Source: Leisingera thetidis (GTDB lineage Bacteria > Pseudomonadota > Alphaproteobacteria > Rhodobacterales > Rhodobacteraceae). Taken from it: a stretch of DNA of 64,000 bases. The translations under genes were made by a program, and so were the position numbers. Positions 27,637 through 36,223 of the stretch are shown here, in pieces. Under the pieces are notes generated by a model that had not been told where the DNA came from, did not search any database, and worked only from the letters and a program-made list of their open reading frames with translations. Within the stretch, counting starts at the first letter, position 1. Each line of letters begins with the position of its first letter. The stretch covers positions 2,111,501 to 2,175,500 of the forward strand of contig NZ_CP109787.1 of the NCBI RefSeq assembly GCF_025857195.1. The letters are read 5' to 3'.

Positions 27637-29466
27637 TCAGGCCGCGTCCTGGTCCGCCTGCTGGCGCTGCCACAACCGGGCATAGCGGCCGTCCCTGGCC
27701 AGCAGTTCCTCATGGGTGCCGGTCTCGGCGATCTCGCCGTCCTCCAGCACCACAATCCGGTCGGCTTCGGCGATGGTCGACAGCCGGTGCGCAATGGTAA
27801 GGACCGTGCGCCCCCGCCCGGCCCGCGCCAGCGCCTCCTTGATCTCCTGTTCGGTATCGGTGTCCAGTGCCGAGGTCGCTTCGTCCAGCAGCAGCACCGG
27901 CGGGTCCTTCAAAAGCGTCCGGGCAATCCCCACCCGCTGCTTCTCACCGCCCGAAAGCTTCAGCCCGCGCTCGCCCACCTGGGTGTCATACCCCTCTGGC
28001 AGCGCCGCAATGAAGTCATGGATCTGGGCATCGCGCGCCGCCTGCTCCACCTCTTCCTGGGTCGCGCCGGCGCGGCCATAGGCGATGTTGTAGCGGATGG
28101 TGTCGTTGAACAGCACGGTGTCCTGCGGCACCACGCCGATAGCCTGGTGCAGGCTTTTCTGGGTCACGCCGCGCACGTCCTGGCCGTCGATCCTCAGTAC
28201 CCCTCCGGTCACGTCATAGAAGCGGAACAACAGCCGCCCGATGGTCGACTTGCCCGATCCGGTGGAGCCGACAATGGCCACCGTCTGGCCGGGCGCCGCC
28301 TCCAGCGAAATGCCCTTCAGGATTTCCCGCCCGGCGTCATAGGAGAACCGCACATTCTCCAGCGTGACCCGCCCGCCGCTGACCTGCAGCTCCCCCGCCC
28401 CCGGACGGTCGCTCACATCGGCAGGCTGTTCCAGCAGATCGAACATCTCGCCCATGTCCACCAGGCTCTGGCGGATCTCGCGGTAGACGGTGCCGAGGAA
28501 ATTGAGCGGCACGGTGATCTGGATCATGTAGGCGTTGACCATGACGAAATCGCCCACGGTCAAGCCGCCCTGCTGCACCCCGACCGCCGCCATCACCATC
28601 ACCCCGATCAGGCCCGCGGTGATGATGAGGCTCTGGCCGAAGTTCAGCGCCGCCAGCGAATAGGCGGTCTTCAGCGCCGCCTCGGCATAGCCGCGCATGG
28701 CGCCGTCATAGCGCGCCGCCTCGCGCTCCTCGGCGACGAAATACTTGACCGTCTCGAAGTTCAGCAGGCTGTCGATGGCCTTCTGGTTGGCGTCGGTGTC
28801 CTGCTGGTTCATTTCCCGGCGCAGCTTCACCCGCCATTCGGTGACCGCAAAGGTGAACCAGACATAAAGCCCGATGGTGACCGCCACCACAACCAGGTAC
28901 CAGGCGTCAAACAGCACCGTCAGGATCACCGCGACCAGCGTCAGCTCCAGGATCAGCGGCCCGATGGAAAACAGCATGAAGCGCAGCAGAAACTCGACGC
29001 CCTTCACCCCGCGTTCGATGATCCGGCTGAGGCCCCCGGTCTTGCGGGTGATGTGATAGCGCATCGACAGGCGGTGAATGTGGGTAAAGGTCTCCAGCGC
29101 CAGGCGGCGCAGCGCCCGCTGGCCGACCGGCGCAAACACCGCGTCGCGCAGCTGCTGGAAGCCGGTGGTCAGGATCCGCGACATGCCGTATGCCACAGTC
29201 AGCCCGACCGCCCCCAGCGCCAGCGGCGGCACGCCCTCGCCCGCCAGGCTGTCCACCGCGCCCTTGTAGAGCATCGGCGTATAGACCGCGATCAGCTTGG
29301 CCAGCACCAGCACCGCCAGCGCCAGCACCACCCGCACCTTCACCGCGCGGTTGCCCGCGGGCCACAGATACGGCCCCACCTTGCGCAGGGTGCGCAGGCC
29401 GGACCGGCGCTCTTCCTTGGCGGTATCTGCGTGCGGCGGCGCGGCGGCCTGGTCTGTCTGGGTCAT
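27637..29466 (-). CDS. Atm1/ABCB7-type ABC transporter, fused permease and ATPase
   Basis: 609-residue half-transporter. The N-terminal six-helix domain contains the MRYHITRKTGGLSRIIERG stretch characteristic of the Atm1 branch. The ATPase domain has Walker A GSTGSGKST, signature LSGGEKQRVGIART and Walker B VLLLDEATSALD. Bacterial Atm1 homologues export glutathione-bound metals or persulfides, related to mitochondrial iron-sulfur metabolism. It dimerises to function. The ATG at 29466 has no obvious partner gene, so it is probably a single-gene unit. Confidence 0.9.
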   Translation of the reverse strand: MTQTDQAAAPPHADTAKEERRSGLRTLRKVGPYLWPAGNRAVKVRVVLALAVLVLAKLIAVYTPMLYKGAVDSLAGEGVPPLALGAVGLTVAYGMSRILTTGFQQLRDAVFAPVGQRALRRLALETFTHIHRLSMRYHITRKTGGLSRIIERGVKGVEFLLRFMLFSIGPLILELTLVAVILTVLFDAWYLVVVAVTIGLYVWFTFAVTEWRVKLRREMNQQDTDANQKAIDSLLNFETVKYFVAEEREAARYDGAMRGYAEAALKTAYSLAALNFGQSLIITAGLIGVMVMAAVGVQQGGLTVGDFVMVNAYMIQITVPLNFLGTVYREIRQSLVDMGEMFDLLEQPADVSDRPGAGELQVSGGRVTLENVRFSYDAGREILKGISLEAAPGQTVAIVGSTGSGKSTIGRLLFRFYDVTGGVLRIDGQDVRGVTQKSLHQAIGVVPQDTVLFNDTIRYNIAYGRAGATQEEVEQAARDAQIHDFIAALPEGYDTQVGERGLKLSGGEKQRVGIARTLLKDPPVLLLDEATSALDTDTEQEIKEALARAGRGRTVLTIAHRLSTIAEADRIVVLEDGEIAETGTHEELLARDGRYARLWQRQQADQDAA

Positions 29467-29531
29467 GGCTGTTCCTGGCTAGACCCCTCCAGATATTCAC
29501 CTGTTCACGCCATTGCGAGGGGGTGGCAGAA

Positions 29532-29556
29532 AAAACGCGCCGCCCGGGCGCGTTTT
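29532..29556 (-). terminator. Rho-independent terminator after the LysM gene
   Basis: AAAACGCGCC (29532-29541) and GGCGCGTTTT (29547-29556). On the minus strand the stem is followed by TTCTGCC, with a continuous run of six T residues. Confidence 0.85.
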
Positions 29557-29563
29557 CCCTCCA

Positions 29564-31135
29564 TTACTCGGGGATGGTAAAGACCTGGCCCGGATATATC
29601 AGATCCGGATCGCGGATTGCCCCCTTATTGGCCTCAAACACCCGCACATACAGGAAACCGCTGCCGTATTTCTCCTGCGAGATGGCCCAAAGCGTATCGC
29701 CCTTCTGCACCGTCACGGCCCGCACCAGCGGCGCGGGCTGATCCGGGACCGGATCGCCCCCCGGCTGCGGCAGCGCGTCCGGCGCCTCGCGCTTGAACGG
29801 GGTCTCCAGGCGGCTCACCACCGCGCCGGTGGCCGGTTCGATCTCATCCAGGCGCAGCGTGTAGAGGCCCGGCGCCACATTCTCCAGCCGCCCGTTCCAG
29901 CGGCCATCCTCAGCCGCGTCCAGTTCGGCCACCGGCTTGTTGTCGACATAGATCCGCACCCGCGACTGCGGCCGGGCCCGGCCCGACAGCTCCACCCCGC
30001 CGGTGCCGTTGTAGCTGATGGCATCCAAGGCAACCTCGTCGCTCAGCCCAGGGTCGGCCGGAAGCGCCGGCTGCACGACTTCGATCCCGTCTTGATCGGC
30101 ACGCAGAACCGCAACCGCCTGGCCCTGCAGCTGCGGCGCGGCCGGGTCTTCGGCCACCGCCGGGGTCGGCGCAGCCGGTGCGGGCTCCGCCGTGTCCGGC
30201 CCCTCCACTCCAGCAGTGCCGAGTTCGCTCCCCTCATCAGCGGGCGCGGAAGTGCCGTCCGCTACGGTTCCCGGTCCGGCAACAGCCGGCGGCTCAGCCG
30301 CCCCCTCCACCGCCTGCAAGGCGGCAAGCCGGTCTTCTGCGGGCGCCGTGCCCTCGGCTGCGCCGGTGCCGGCTGCTTCAGCAGCCCCTTCCGCATGAGC
30401 AAGAGCCGCAGAACCAACCGGCGCCAGAATGAAGGACGCGCCGGAGGCGCTCTGCCGGCCGCCATGTTCCGCCAGCAGCGTCACCACCCGCGCATCTGCG
30501 CTTGGCGCTATCGTGGTCAGCGCAACAAATTCACCGCCGGCTGGCACCTCCAGCTGTTCCAGCACTTCTCCATCCAGCAGCACCGAAACACGCACTCCCT
30601 CCTGCGACCGGCCTGCAATCACCGCCGCACCGTCCCTGTCCACCCGCACCAGATCCAGCTCTGGCGCCTTGAGCACAAAGCCGGCCTCCGTTGCCTCAGC
30701 CGAATCTTGTGGCTGATCCGCAGGTGCCGGCAAGGCTGTGCCGTCTGCCCCCTCGTCAGCGGCCGCGGCTTCTTCCGGCGCAGGTTCAGGCGCCGGTCTG
30801 TTTGCTGTCTGCCGGTCTTCACCCTGCGCCGCCGCCGCGTCCGCGCCGGACGCTGCATCAGGCGTCTCCGCTCCGTCATCTCCGGCAGCCGGCGCGCTGC
30901 CGGTCTCTGCGCGGTTCTGCAGCGGCTGGCCGGATTCATCGCCACTGCCGCTGAACGCGCCACTGTCATTCTCCGTCCGGCTGCCAATTTGCCGGTCCGG
31001 TGCCACCTGGCCCGGCCGGCCGGTGCCGAAAACCCCCAGCTGGAACAGCGCCACGCCGCCCAGCACCACGGCCAAGCCAGCAATACCGCCGATTGTGAGG
31101 GCGCCCGGCCCCCCGCTTCCAGATGCATCCGCCAT
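29564..31135 (-). CDS. LysM domain protein with Ig-like and long acidic linker segments
   Basis: 523-residue envelope protein. An N-terminal membrane anchor (LTIGGIAGLAVVLGGVALFQL) is followed by about 110 residues of Ala/Glu/Pro/Asp-rich linker. A beta-sandwich-like segment (VRVDRDGAAVIAGRSQEGV), a second linker and another such segment (GGVELSGRARPQSRVRIYVDNKP) come next. A C-terminal LysM domain (VTVQKGDTLWAISQEKYGSG to GQVFTIPE) binds peptidoglycan N-acetylglucosamine. I start at the ATG at 31135, preceded by GAAGGGAA; an in-frame ATG further upstream lacks a ribosome site. It probably tethers the membrane to the cell wall; no partner is visible. Confidence 0.82.
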   Translation of the reverse strand: MADASGSGGPGALTIGGIAGLAVVLGGVALFQLGVFGTGRPGQVAPDRQIGSRTENDSGAFSGSGDESGQPLQNRAETGSAPAAGDDGAETPDAASGADAAAAQGEDRQTANRPAPEPAPEEAAAADEGADGTALPAPADQPQDSAEATEAGFVLKAPELDLVRVDRDGAAVIAGRSQEGVRVSVLLDGEVLEQLEVPAGGEFVALTTIAPSADARVVTLLAEHGGRQSASGASFILAPVGSAALAHAEGAAEAAGTGAAEGTAPAEDRLAALQAVEGAAEPPAVAGPGTVADGTSAPADEGSELGTAGVEGPDTAEPAPAAPTPAVAEDPAAPQLQGQAVAVLRADQDGIEVVQPALPADPGLSDEVALDAISYNGTGGVELSGRARPQSRVRIYVDNKPVAELDAAEDGRWNGRLENVAPGLYTLRLDEIEPATGAVVSRLETPFKREAPDALPQPGGDPVPDQPAPLVRAVTVQKGDTLWAISQEKYGSGFLYVRVFEANKGAIRDPDLIYPGQVFTIPE

Positions 31136-31259
31136 GTCTTTCCCTTCGACGATCGCGGAATGTTCCCTTCCGCTTAGTTGAGCAAACTTACCAATCCCGC
31201 TATCACGGGTCAAAACACCAATTGCGTTTCACCTTGAAATCCCACGGAAAGGCTGGCCG

Positions 31260-31811
31260 ATGAGCATCAAATCCGTCTGTGTCTATTGCGGATCGCGCGC
31301 AGGTGCGCAGCCCGCCTATGCCAAGGCCGCCCGCGAACTGGGCACGGCGCTGGCCGCCAACAGCATGCGGCTGGTTTACGGCGCCGGCGATGTCGGACTG
31401 ATGGGCGAGGTCGCCCGCGCCGCGCAAAAGGCGGGCGGCGAGACCTTCGGGGTGATCCCCAGCCACCTGGAGCGGCGCGAGGCCGGCAAGTCGGATCTCA
31501 CCACCTATGTGGTGACCGAGACCATGCACGAGCGCAAGAAGGTGATGCTGTGGAATGCCGATGCCGTCGTGGTGCTGCCCGGCGGCGCGGGGTCACTGGA
31601 TGAGCTGTTCGAAGCGCTCACCTGGCGCCAGCTGGGCCTGCATTCGAAACCGATCGTGATCCTGAACACCGCTGGCTACTGGGACCGGCTGCGCGATCTC
31701 TTGGACCATGTCGTCGGTCAGGAATTTGCCGGCCCGGAAACGGCCGGCTACCTGATCTGGGCCGACACGCCGGTGGCCGCCATCGCCGCCCTGCGCGATG
31801 CCCGCTCCTGA
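31260..31811 (+). CDS. LOG family protein (TIGR00730 type)
   Basis: 183-residue Rossmann-like enzyme of the LOG family, whose members hydrolyse nucleoside 5'-monophosphates (cytokinin riboside phosphates, AMP) at the N-glycosidic bond. The C-terminal signature PGGAGSLDELFEALTW corresponds to PGGxGTxxE. The upstream nucleotide-binding motif reads YGAGDVGLMGEVA, with Ala where GGG is usual. The ATG at 31260 follows GGAAAGG. Its 3' end overlaps the convergent RarD gene by 64 bases. Confidence 0.88.
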   Translation: MSIKSVCVYCGSRAGAQPAYAKAARELGTALAANSMRLVYGAGDVGLMGEVARAAQKAGGETFGVIPSHLERREAGKSDLTTYVVTETMHERKKVMLWNADAVVVLPGGAGSLDELFEALTWRQLGLHSKPIVILNTAGYWDRLRDLLDHVVGQEFAGPETAGYLIWADTPVAAIAALRDARS

Positions 31812-32659
31812 CGCAGTGCCGAAAAAGAGAACACCGCAACGGCGCCCCAGATCAGCGCAAAGGCAGCGCCGTGCCAGGGGGTGAACGGCTCCTCAAAGAC
31901 CAGCACCGCGACCAGGAACTGCAGCGTCGGGTTCAGGTACTGCAGAACTCCCACGGTGCCCAGCCGCACCCGGCGCGCGGCATAGGCGAACAGGATCAGC
32001 GGCAGCCCGGTCAGCAGCCCTGAGAACATCAGCATCGCCGCATCCCGGACACCGCCCAGGAACCCGGCCCCTCCGGTCAGCCAGATCACCGCCAGAGCCA
32101 CCGGCAGGATCAGCGCCACTTCAGCCGTCACCGATACCACCGGCCCCAAAGGCAATTGTTTCTTAACAACGCCATAAAGGGCAAAGCTAAGGCTCAGCAC
32201 CAGCGGAATCCAAGGGGCGGCTCCCAGCCCGAAAGACAATACGCCGACCGCAAGCGCCGCCAGAAAGACAGCCGCGCCCTGCGCCCGGGTCAAGCGCTCG
32301 GCAAACGCCAGCCGCCCCAGCAGCACGCTCAGAAGCGGGAAGATATAATAGCCCAGGCTGGCCTCGGTGGCATAGCCCAGCTGGACCGCGGTAATGAAAA
32401 TGAACCAGTTGAGCGAAATCATCGCCGAGGCAAACGCCAGCAGGAGGGCGCTGCGGCGGGAGGACAGAGCTGCCGCCAAGGCGCCAATGCGCCCCTGGAA
32501 CAGCAACACGATGGCAAAGAAGACAAATGACCACAACGCACGGTGCGACAGCACCTGCTCCGGCGGCACATGCGACAGTGCCTTGTAGTAGATCCCCGAC
32601 AGACCCCAGACGGTGCAGGCCGCGACCAGTGCGATAACGCCCTTTTGTGCTTCCTGCAT
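31748..32659 (-). CDS. rarD: EamA/RarD family permease
   Basis: 303-residue drug/metabolite-transporter superfamily protein with ten predicted helices. It has the RarD-type start (KGVIALVAACTVWGLSGIYYKAL), the conserved HRALWSF, and SLNWFIFITAVQ in the middle. RarD was first linked to chloramphenicol resistance, but most members are unassigned metabolite exporters. I choose the ATG at 32659, which has AGGGGG upstream; an in-frame ATG at 32680 has no ribosome site. The last 64 bases overlap the convergent LOG gene. Confidence 0.85.
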   Translation of the reverse strand: MQEAQKGVIALVAACTVWGLSGIYYKALSHVPPEQVLSHRALWSFVFFAIVLLFQGRIGALAAALSSRRSALLLAFASAMISLNWFIFITAVQLGYATEASLGYYIFPLLSVLLGRLAFAERLTRAQGAAVFLAALAVGVLSFGLGAAPWIPLVLSLSFALYGVVKKQLPLGPVVSVTAEVALILPVALAVIWLTGGAGFLGGVRDAAMLMFSGLLTGLPLILFAYAARRVRLGTVGVLQYLNPTLQFLVAVLVFEEPFTPWHGAAFALIWGAVAVFSFSALRQERASRRAAMAATGVSAQIR

Positions 32660-32730
32660 GATTGCCCCCTGCCCGTGCATCTGCCGACAGACACCGGATA
32701 GGGGGAATGGTCAAGCCCCCGGGCCGCCCC

Positions 32731-33186
32731 TCAGGCGTTTGCAAGCGCCTCTTTCACCAGATCCTCGATCCTGCCGGTCTCGTGGTTGATCAGGTTCTTC
32801 GCAATTTCTCCAACCACACGGTCGGAAACGTCCTGGTGCAGTTTCTTGCGCAGCTCGCCCAGCACCTCCGGCGCCGCAACCAGGACCAGCCGGTCGAACC
32901 GGCCCCCTTGGACCATCTTGTGCAGGCGCTCCGCCAGATCCGCCGCAAACCGTTCCTTGGCCAATTGGTGCCAGTCGGTGTCATCAACCGCCGACCGGTG
33001 CACGCTTGGCCCGTCGTTGAACCGCCCCGGCCGGCTTGCCGACTGCTCGCGGTCCGGGGGATTGTCCTGCTCATCCTTGCGGCGCACCTGCAAATGCGGA
33101 TCCTGCGTGTCTGTGATGTTTTCGAGAAACAGCGCTTTTTCGCTGCCGGCAACCAGCACCCAGGTGCCCTTCGTCAGCATGGTCAT
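32731..33186 (-). CDS. Host-attachment-type protein (PF10116-like)
   Basis: 151-residue soluble protein resembling the 'protein required for attachment to host cells' family, named from Agrobacterium-type systems. It has the start KGTWVLVAGSEKALFLEN, a central charged HQLAKERFAADLAERL and the FDRLVLVAAPEVLGELRKKL strand-helix unit. The fold resembles eRF1 domain 2-type proteins; biochemical function is unknown. The ATG at 33186 follows GGGAG. It lies four bases after the stop of the 64-codon gene upstream, so the two form an operon. Confidence 0.8.
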   Translation of the reverse strand: MTMLTKGTWVLVAGSEKALFLENITDTQDPHLQVRRKDEQDNPPDREQSASRPGRFNDGPSVHRSAVDDTDWHQLAKERFAADLAERLHKMVQGGRFDRLVLVAAPEVLGELRKKLHQDVSDRVVGEIAKNLINHETGRIEDLVKEALANA

Positions 33187-33190
33187 GGCG

Positions 33191-33385
33191 CTACTCCCGT
33201 TCTTTGGATTTGGTTACCCGGGTGGCGCCTGCCGGGCGCGATTTTGCCCGCTTCAGCTCATCCTCGGACGCGATATCCCGCTGCAGCCCGCCGCCGCCGC
33301 GGCCCTGCTGGGATACGGTTCCCTTTGCGCCGGGTATATCTTCCGTCTCGCGGCGCCCGTCTTTCGATCGTTTGCGTTCAGCCAT
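33191..33385 (-). CDS. Small basic hydrophilic protein, 64 aa
   Basis: 64 residues starting MAERKRSKDGRRETEDIPG, with a glycine-rich QQGRGGGGLQRD centre and a lysine/arginine-rich end. It looks largely disordered, with no membrane segment and no cysteine. I choose the ATG at 33385 because GGAGG lies five bases upstream; an in-frame start further out lacks one. It precedes the host-attachment-type gene by four bases and is probably co-expressed. No family recognised; small basic proteins of this kind are often stress-induced, but that is inference. Confidence 0.6.
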   Translation of the reverse strand: MAERKRSKDGRRETEDIPGAKGTVSQQGRGGGGLQRDIASEDELKRAKSRPAGATRVTKSKERE

Positions 33386-33454
33386 CGGAGCCTCCATTGA
33401 TTGCGCGTGTAGGGGACCAACGCGCAAGCGAGGGGCTTGGTTCCTGTTGCGGGC

Positions 33455-33486
33455 ATGAAGAAACCCGCGCAGCGGGGCTGCGCGGG
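33455..33486 (-). terminator. Terminator after sodB
   Basis: CCCGCGCAG (33464-33472) and CTGCGCGGG (33478-33486) with a five-base loop. On the minus strand it is followed by TTTCTTCATG. Confidence 0.8.
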
Positions 33487-33539
33487 CGGAAATTCTGCGG
33501 CCCGGAGCCGTGGCCGGCCCCGGACGGAAAAGCCTGACC

Positions 33540-34142
33540 TCAGCCCAGGCGGGAGGCGACGTTTTCCCAGTTCACCAGATTGTCGAGGAAGTTCGACAGG
33601 TAGGCCGGGCGCTTGTTGCGGAAGTCGATGTAGTAGGAATGCTCCCACACGTCGCAGCCCAGCAGCGCGGTCTGGTTGAAGCACAGCGGGTTGACGCCGT
33701 TTTCGGTCTTGGTGACCTTCAGGCCGCCATCGGTGTCTTTCACCAGCCAGGCCCAGCCGGAGCCGAACTGGCCTGCGCCCGCGGCCGAGAATTCTTCCTT
33801 GAACTTGTCAACCGAGCCGAAGCTGTCGGTCAGCGCCTTTTCCAGCTCACCCGGCATCTTGTTTTCGCCCGGGCCCATCATCTCCCAGAACTGGTTGTGA
33901 TTCCACAGCTGCGAGATGTTGTTGAAGATGCCGTTCTGGGCGACCGCTTTGGCGTCGTAGGTGCCCTTGATGATCTCTTCCAGCGACTTGCCTTCCCACT
34001 CGGTGCCGGCAATCAGCTTGTTGCCGTTGTCGACATAGGCCTTGTGGTGCAGGTCGTGGTGGTATTCCAGGGTTTCAGCCGACATGCCTTTGGCGGCCAG
34101 AGCGTCATGTGCATAAGGAAGATCGGGAAGTTCAAAAGCCAT
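33540..34142 (-). CDS. sodB: Superoxide dismutase, Fe/Mn family
   Basis: 200-residue cytoplasmic enzyme that converts superoxide to hydrogen peroxide and oxygen. Metal ligands are visible in the usual places: His in LEYHHDLHHKAYVD, His in NHNQFWEMMGPG, and Asp/His in CDVWEHSYYIDF. The pattern GAGQFGSGWAWL is nearer the iron-type, but metal choice cannot be fixed from sequence. I start at ATG 34142, with AGGGGG upstream; longer in-frame extensions are not SOD-like. A TTGACC at 34205-34210 (minus strand) could be a -35 element, but its -10 is poor. Confidence 0.96.
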   Translation of the reverse strand: MAFELPDLPYAHDALAAKGMSAETLEYHHDLHHKAYVDNGNKLIAGTEWEGKSLEEIIKGTYDAKAVAQNGIFNNISQLWNHNQFWEMMGPGENKMPGELEKALTDSFGSVDKFKEEFSAAGAGQFGSGWAWLVKDTDGGLKVTKTENGVNPLCFNQTALLGCDVWEHSYYIDFRNKRPAYLSNFLDNLVNWENVASRLG

Positions 34143-34494
34143 TTGGGCCCCCTGTGAAATAAGTTTGCGTTCCTGCGCAGATACATGCTGTGTGCGCGCT
34201 ATCAGGTCAAGGGCCAAGGCTGCATTTCCGCGCAAGGGCCATGTGCAGATTTCAACTTGGCCGGAACCGTCCTGTGCAGGTTTCGGCAATCCGTCCCGCG
34301 CTGCACCAGCGCCTTACCCTTCAACTATTCCTGAAACGGCAGGCGCGTCACTGCCGCTTTGCGCCGGCCGGACCATTCCGGCAGCTGGCATCAGGTCAGC
34401 CAGATGTTTCAATGCCTGCTCGCCTGGCAATCCGTTTCCGGCAAGGACCTGGCCGGCAGCTGCGATGGGCTGCACACAGCCCGGCCCGGTTGCA
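34143..34494. other. Upstream region of sodB, no gene seen
   Basis: 352 bases between the secreted-protein stop at 34495 and the sodB start. It must carry the sodB promoter. I see no convincing regulator site, ORF or RNA gene. Confidence 0.45.
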
Positions 34495-34917
34495 TCAGCC
34501 TCTCTTGACCTTGCAGTTGCCGCGTGCCCGCGGCTGGTTGACAAAACCCGAAACGATTCCACGGACCGACAAGGTTTGTTTCGCCATGTTGAGAACACCA
34601 AAATACTGGACTTCCGCTGTCCCGCCGAGGTTGGAAACAGGAATCCCTTTCACGTGCCAGCCCAGGTTCACCATGGTTTCATTACGCGGCGTGATATCTG
34701 CCGGGATCGGTTTTCCGATCACTTCATGAATGATTCCATCATATACCTGTGCGCTTTCTTCACCTTCCGCCAAAGTGACAATCACACGCGGAGGGATCCA
34801 GCCATTGTTGGTGAAACGCTTCATCTCGCAATCAAAAGTGGTCGCCCCCTTTTCAGCTGCGGCGGGCGATGCTGCAGCGGCAAAAACAACAGACGCTGCC
34901 AATACAATTCGCTTCAT
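34495..34917 (-). CDS. Small secreted protein, first of two tandem paralogues
   Basis: 140 residues with a signal peptide (MKRIVLAASVVFAAAASPAAA). The mature part has one cysteine near each end (TFDCEMKRF and GNCKVKRG), and conserved GWIPPRVIV, NLGWHVKG and LNMAKQTLSV between them. The same spacing of elements occurs in the next gene upstream (35027-35464), so they are paralogues. I recall similar uncharacterised proteins in other Rhodobacteraceae. The start ATG at 34917 follows GGAAG. The 3' half is noticeably AT-richer than neighbouring genes. Function unknown. Confidence 0.75.
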   Translation of the reverse strand: MKRIVLAASVVFAAAASPAAAEKGATTFDCEMKRFTNNGWIPPRVIVTLAEGEESAQVYDGIIHEVIGKPIPADITPRNETMVNLGWHVKGIPVSNLGGTAEVQYFGVLNMAKQTLSVRGIVSGFVNQPRARGNCKVKRG

Positions 34918-35026
34918 TAATAACTTCCATCTTTCTGTTCGATGCATTGATGCAAGTATAACGGCATCTGCTCAAGCGCAATCCCGGATGCCAGAAGGCG
35001 CCGCCCCTGCCGCTGAGCCCCCGTTT

Positions 35027-35464
35027 TCAGCCGGCCTCATTCTGCGCCAATTGCGGCATAGCCCATTGAATCCGGCAGGATCCGGACCCGCGCCGCAGCC
35101 GCGGCCGGTCCCCGGCGGGGACTGACTGAATGCTCATCTTCTGATTGTACGTGTTCAGCAGCGCCCGGAACCGCGGGTCCGTCCGGCTGGCTCCGGTTGA
35201 AACTGCCGGCCCGGGCAGCGACCAGGTGATCGCATAGGAACGTTCACTGTGCCGCGCCACTTTGGCAGCCACCGAAACCCCGAAAGATGCATCGGTGACT
35301 TCGGCGCTGGTGAAATCATCCGAGAATTCCACGGTGAACCTGCTGGGAATCCAAGCGGCGGCGGTCAGCGGTTTCACGGTGCAGCGATAGTTGGTTCCCG
35401 CCAGCGCGCCTGTGCAAACCAGCGTTAAAGCAAATGCCAGAATTCCGCCGTTCCGTAAACACAT
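35027..35464 (-). CDS. Small secreted protein, second of two tandem paralogues
   Basis: 145 residues. Signal peptide MCLRNGGILAFALTLVCTG, then YRCTVKPLTAAAWIPSRFTV, a variable middle, LLNTYNQKMSIQSV and RRGSGSCRIQW. The positions of both cysteines, the W-I-P motif and the N-x-K/Q-x-x-(L/M)-S-(V/I) element match the gene at 34495-34917. I choose the ATG at 35464 because the signal peptide begins there; ATG 35521 is also in frame. It lies 109 bases upstream of its paralogue on the same strand. Function unknown. Confidence 0.7.
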   Translation of the reverse strand: MCLRNGGILAFALTLVCTGALAGTNYRCTVKPLTAAAWIPSRFTVEFSDDFTSAEVTDASFGVSVAAKVARHSERSYAITWSLPGPAVSTGASRTDPRFRALLNTYNQKMSIQSVPAGDRPRLRRGSGSCRIQWAMPQLAQNEAG

Positions 35465-35569
35465 CAGCCGTTCCCCAAATCCAACTTGCACGGCGGCATC
35501 CCCGGCCCGGAGATCCGCCATGAAATCAATCCGCTGCAATTCCTGCAATATTCCGCTTTCCAGGGGGTG

Positions 35570-35612
35570 TCCGAAAAATAAACGGTGCCCCGGAAGAACT
35601 CCGGAGCACCGT
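35570..35612 (-). terminator. Terminator after soxG
   Basis: ACGGTGC (35582-35588) pairs with GCACCGT (35606-35612), with an inner CCGGA/TCCGG stem. On the minus strand it is followed by TTATTTTT. A second hairpin, GTGACGC (35615-35621) / GCGTCAC (35628-35634), lies between it and the soxG stop. Confidence 0.85.
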
Positions 35613-35656
35613 AAGTGACGCGTTATGGCGTCACAAGCAAAAAGAGAGTGAAAATT

Positions 35657-36223
35657 CTAGTAAACACCCACCTTACTTTGCGGATGCGCCGCCGTGCTCA
35701 GCAGCTTGAACACATATTCACCCACCGAACGGAAGCAGACGATGTAAAAGCTGCCGTCCTCGTTCAGCCAGAAGGCCCCGGCCACCTGCGCCAGCCGCGA
35801 GCGGCGGAACTGGCCGGGCTTGAAGGCCGCGCCGTCGAAGTCCACCGGGCTCACCTTGCCCAGCACCTCGCGCGCGCCCTCGCCCGACAGGCGGAAGAAG
35901 GCACGGGCGTCGGAGACGTTCACTGCCAGCGCATGCTCGCCCTTCAGCGCCTCGGCCACTTCCGCGGTCTTGGCAACGGCGTCCTCATAGGGAACCAGCA
36001 GCAGCAGCTCGTCCGGGGACATCCAGGCCGCGGCGCCGTTTTCGGCAATGGTGACGGTGCCCTGGGCCGGAACATCGGCGCCGGTGGCGGCTTTGACAGC
36101 CGCCTTCAGCGCCTTGGAGTCCAGATCGCCGCGCAGGGTTATCATCCCCTGCAGGCCGGCATCCTCGACGGTGGCCAGCCCGGAATACCGGGCGCCGTTC
36201 AGTACGGAAACAGCCTTAGACAT
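35657..36223 (-). CDS. soxG: Sarcosine oxidase subunit gamma
   Basis: 188-residue gamma subunit of heterotetrameric sarcosine oxidase, which demethylates sarcosine to glycine and passes the one-carbon unit to tetrahydrofolate. The fold resembles the folate-binding part of glycine cleavage T-protein; visible segments are MSPDELLLLVP, RAFFRLSGEGAREVLGK and FRRSRLAQVAGAFWL. The ATG at 36223 overlaps the soxA stop by eight bases, with GGGGAG upstream. It is the last gene of the operon and is followed by a strong terminator. Confidence 0.93.
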   Translation of the reverse strand: MSKAVSVLNGARYSGLATVEDAGLQGMITLRGDLDSKALKAAVKAATGADVPAQGTVTIAENGAAAWMSPDELLLLVPYEDAVAKTAEVAEALKGEHALAVNVSDARAFFRLSGEGAREVLGKVSPVDFDGAAFKPGQFRRSRLAQVAGAFWLNEDGSFYIVCFRSVGEYVFKLLSTAAHPQSKVGVY

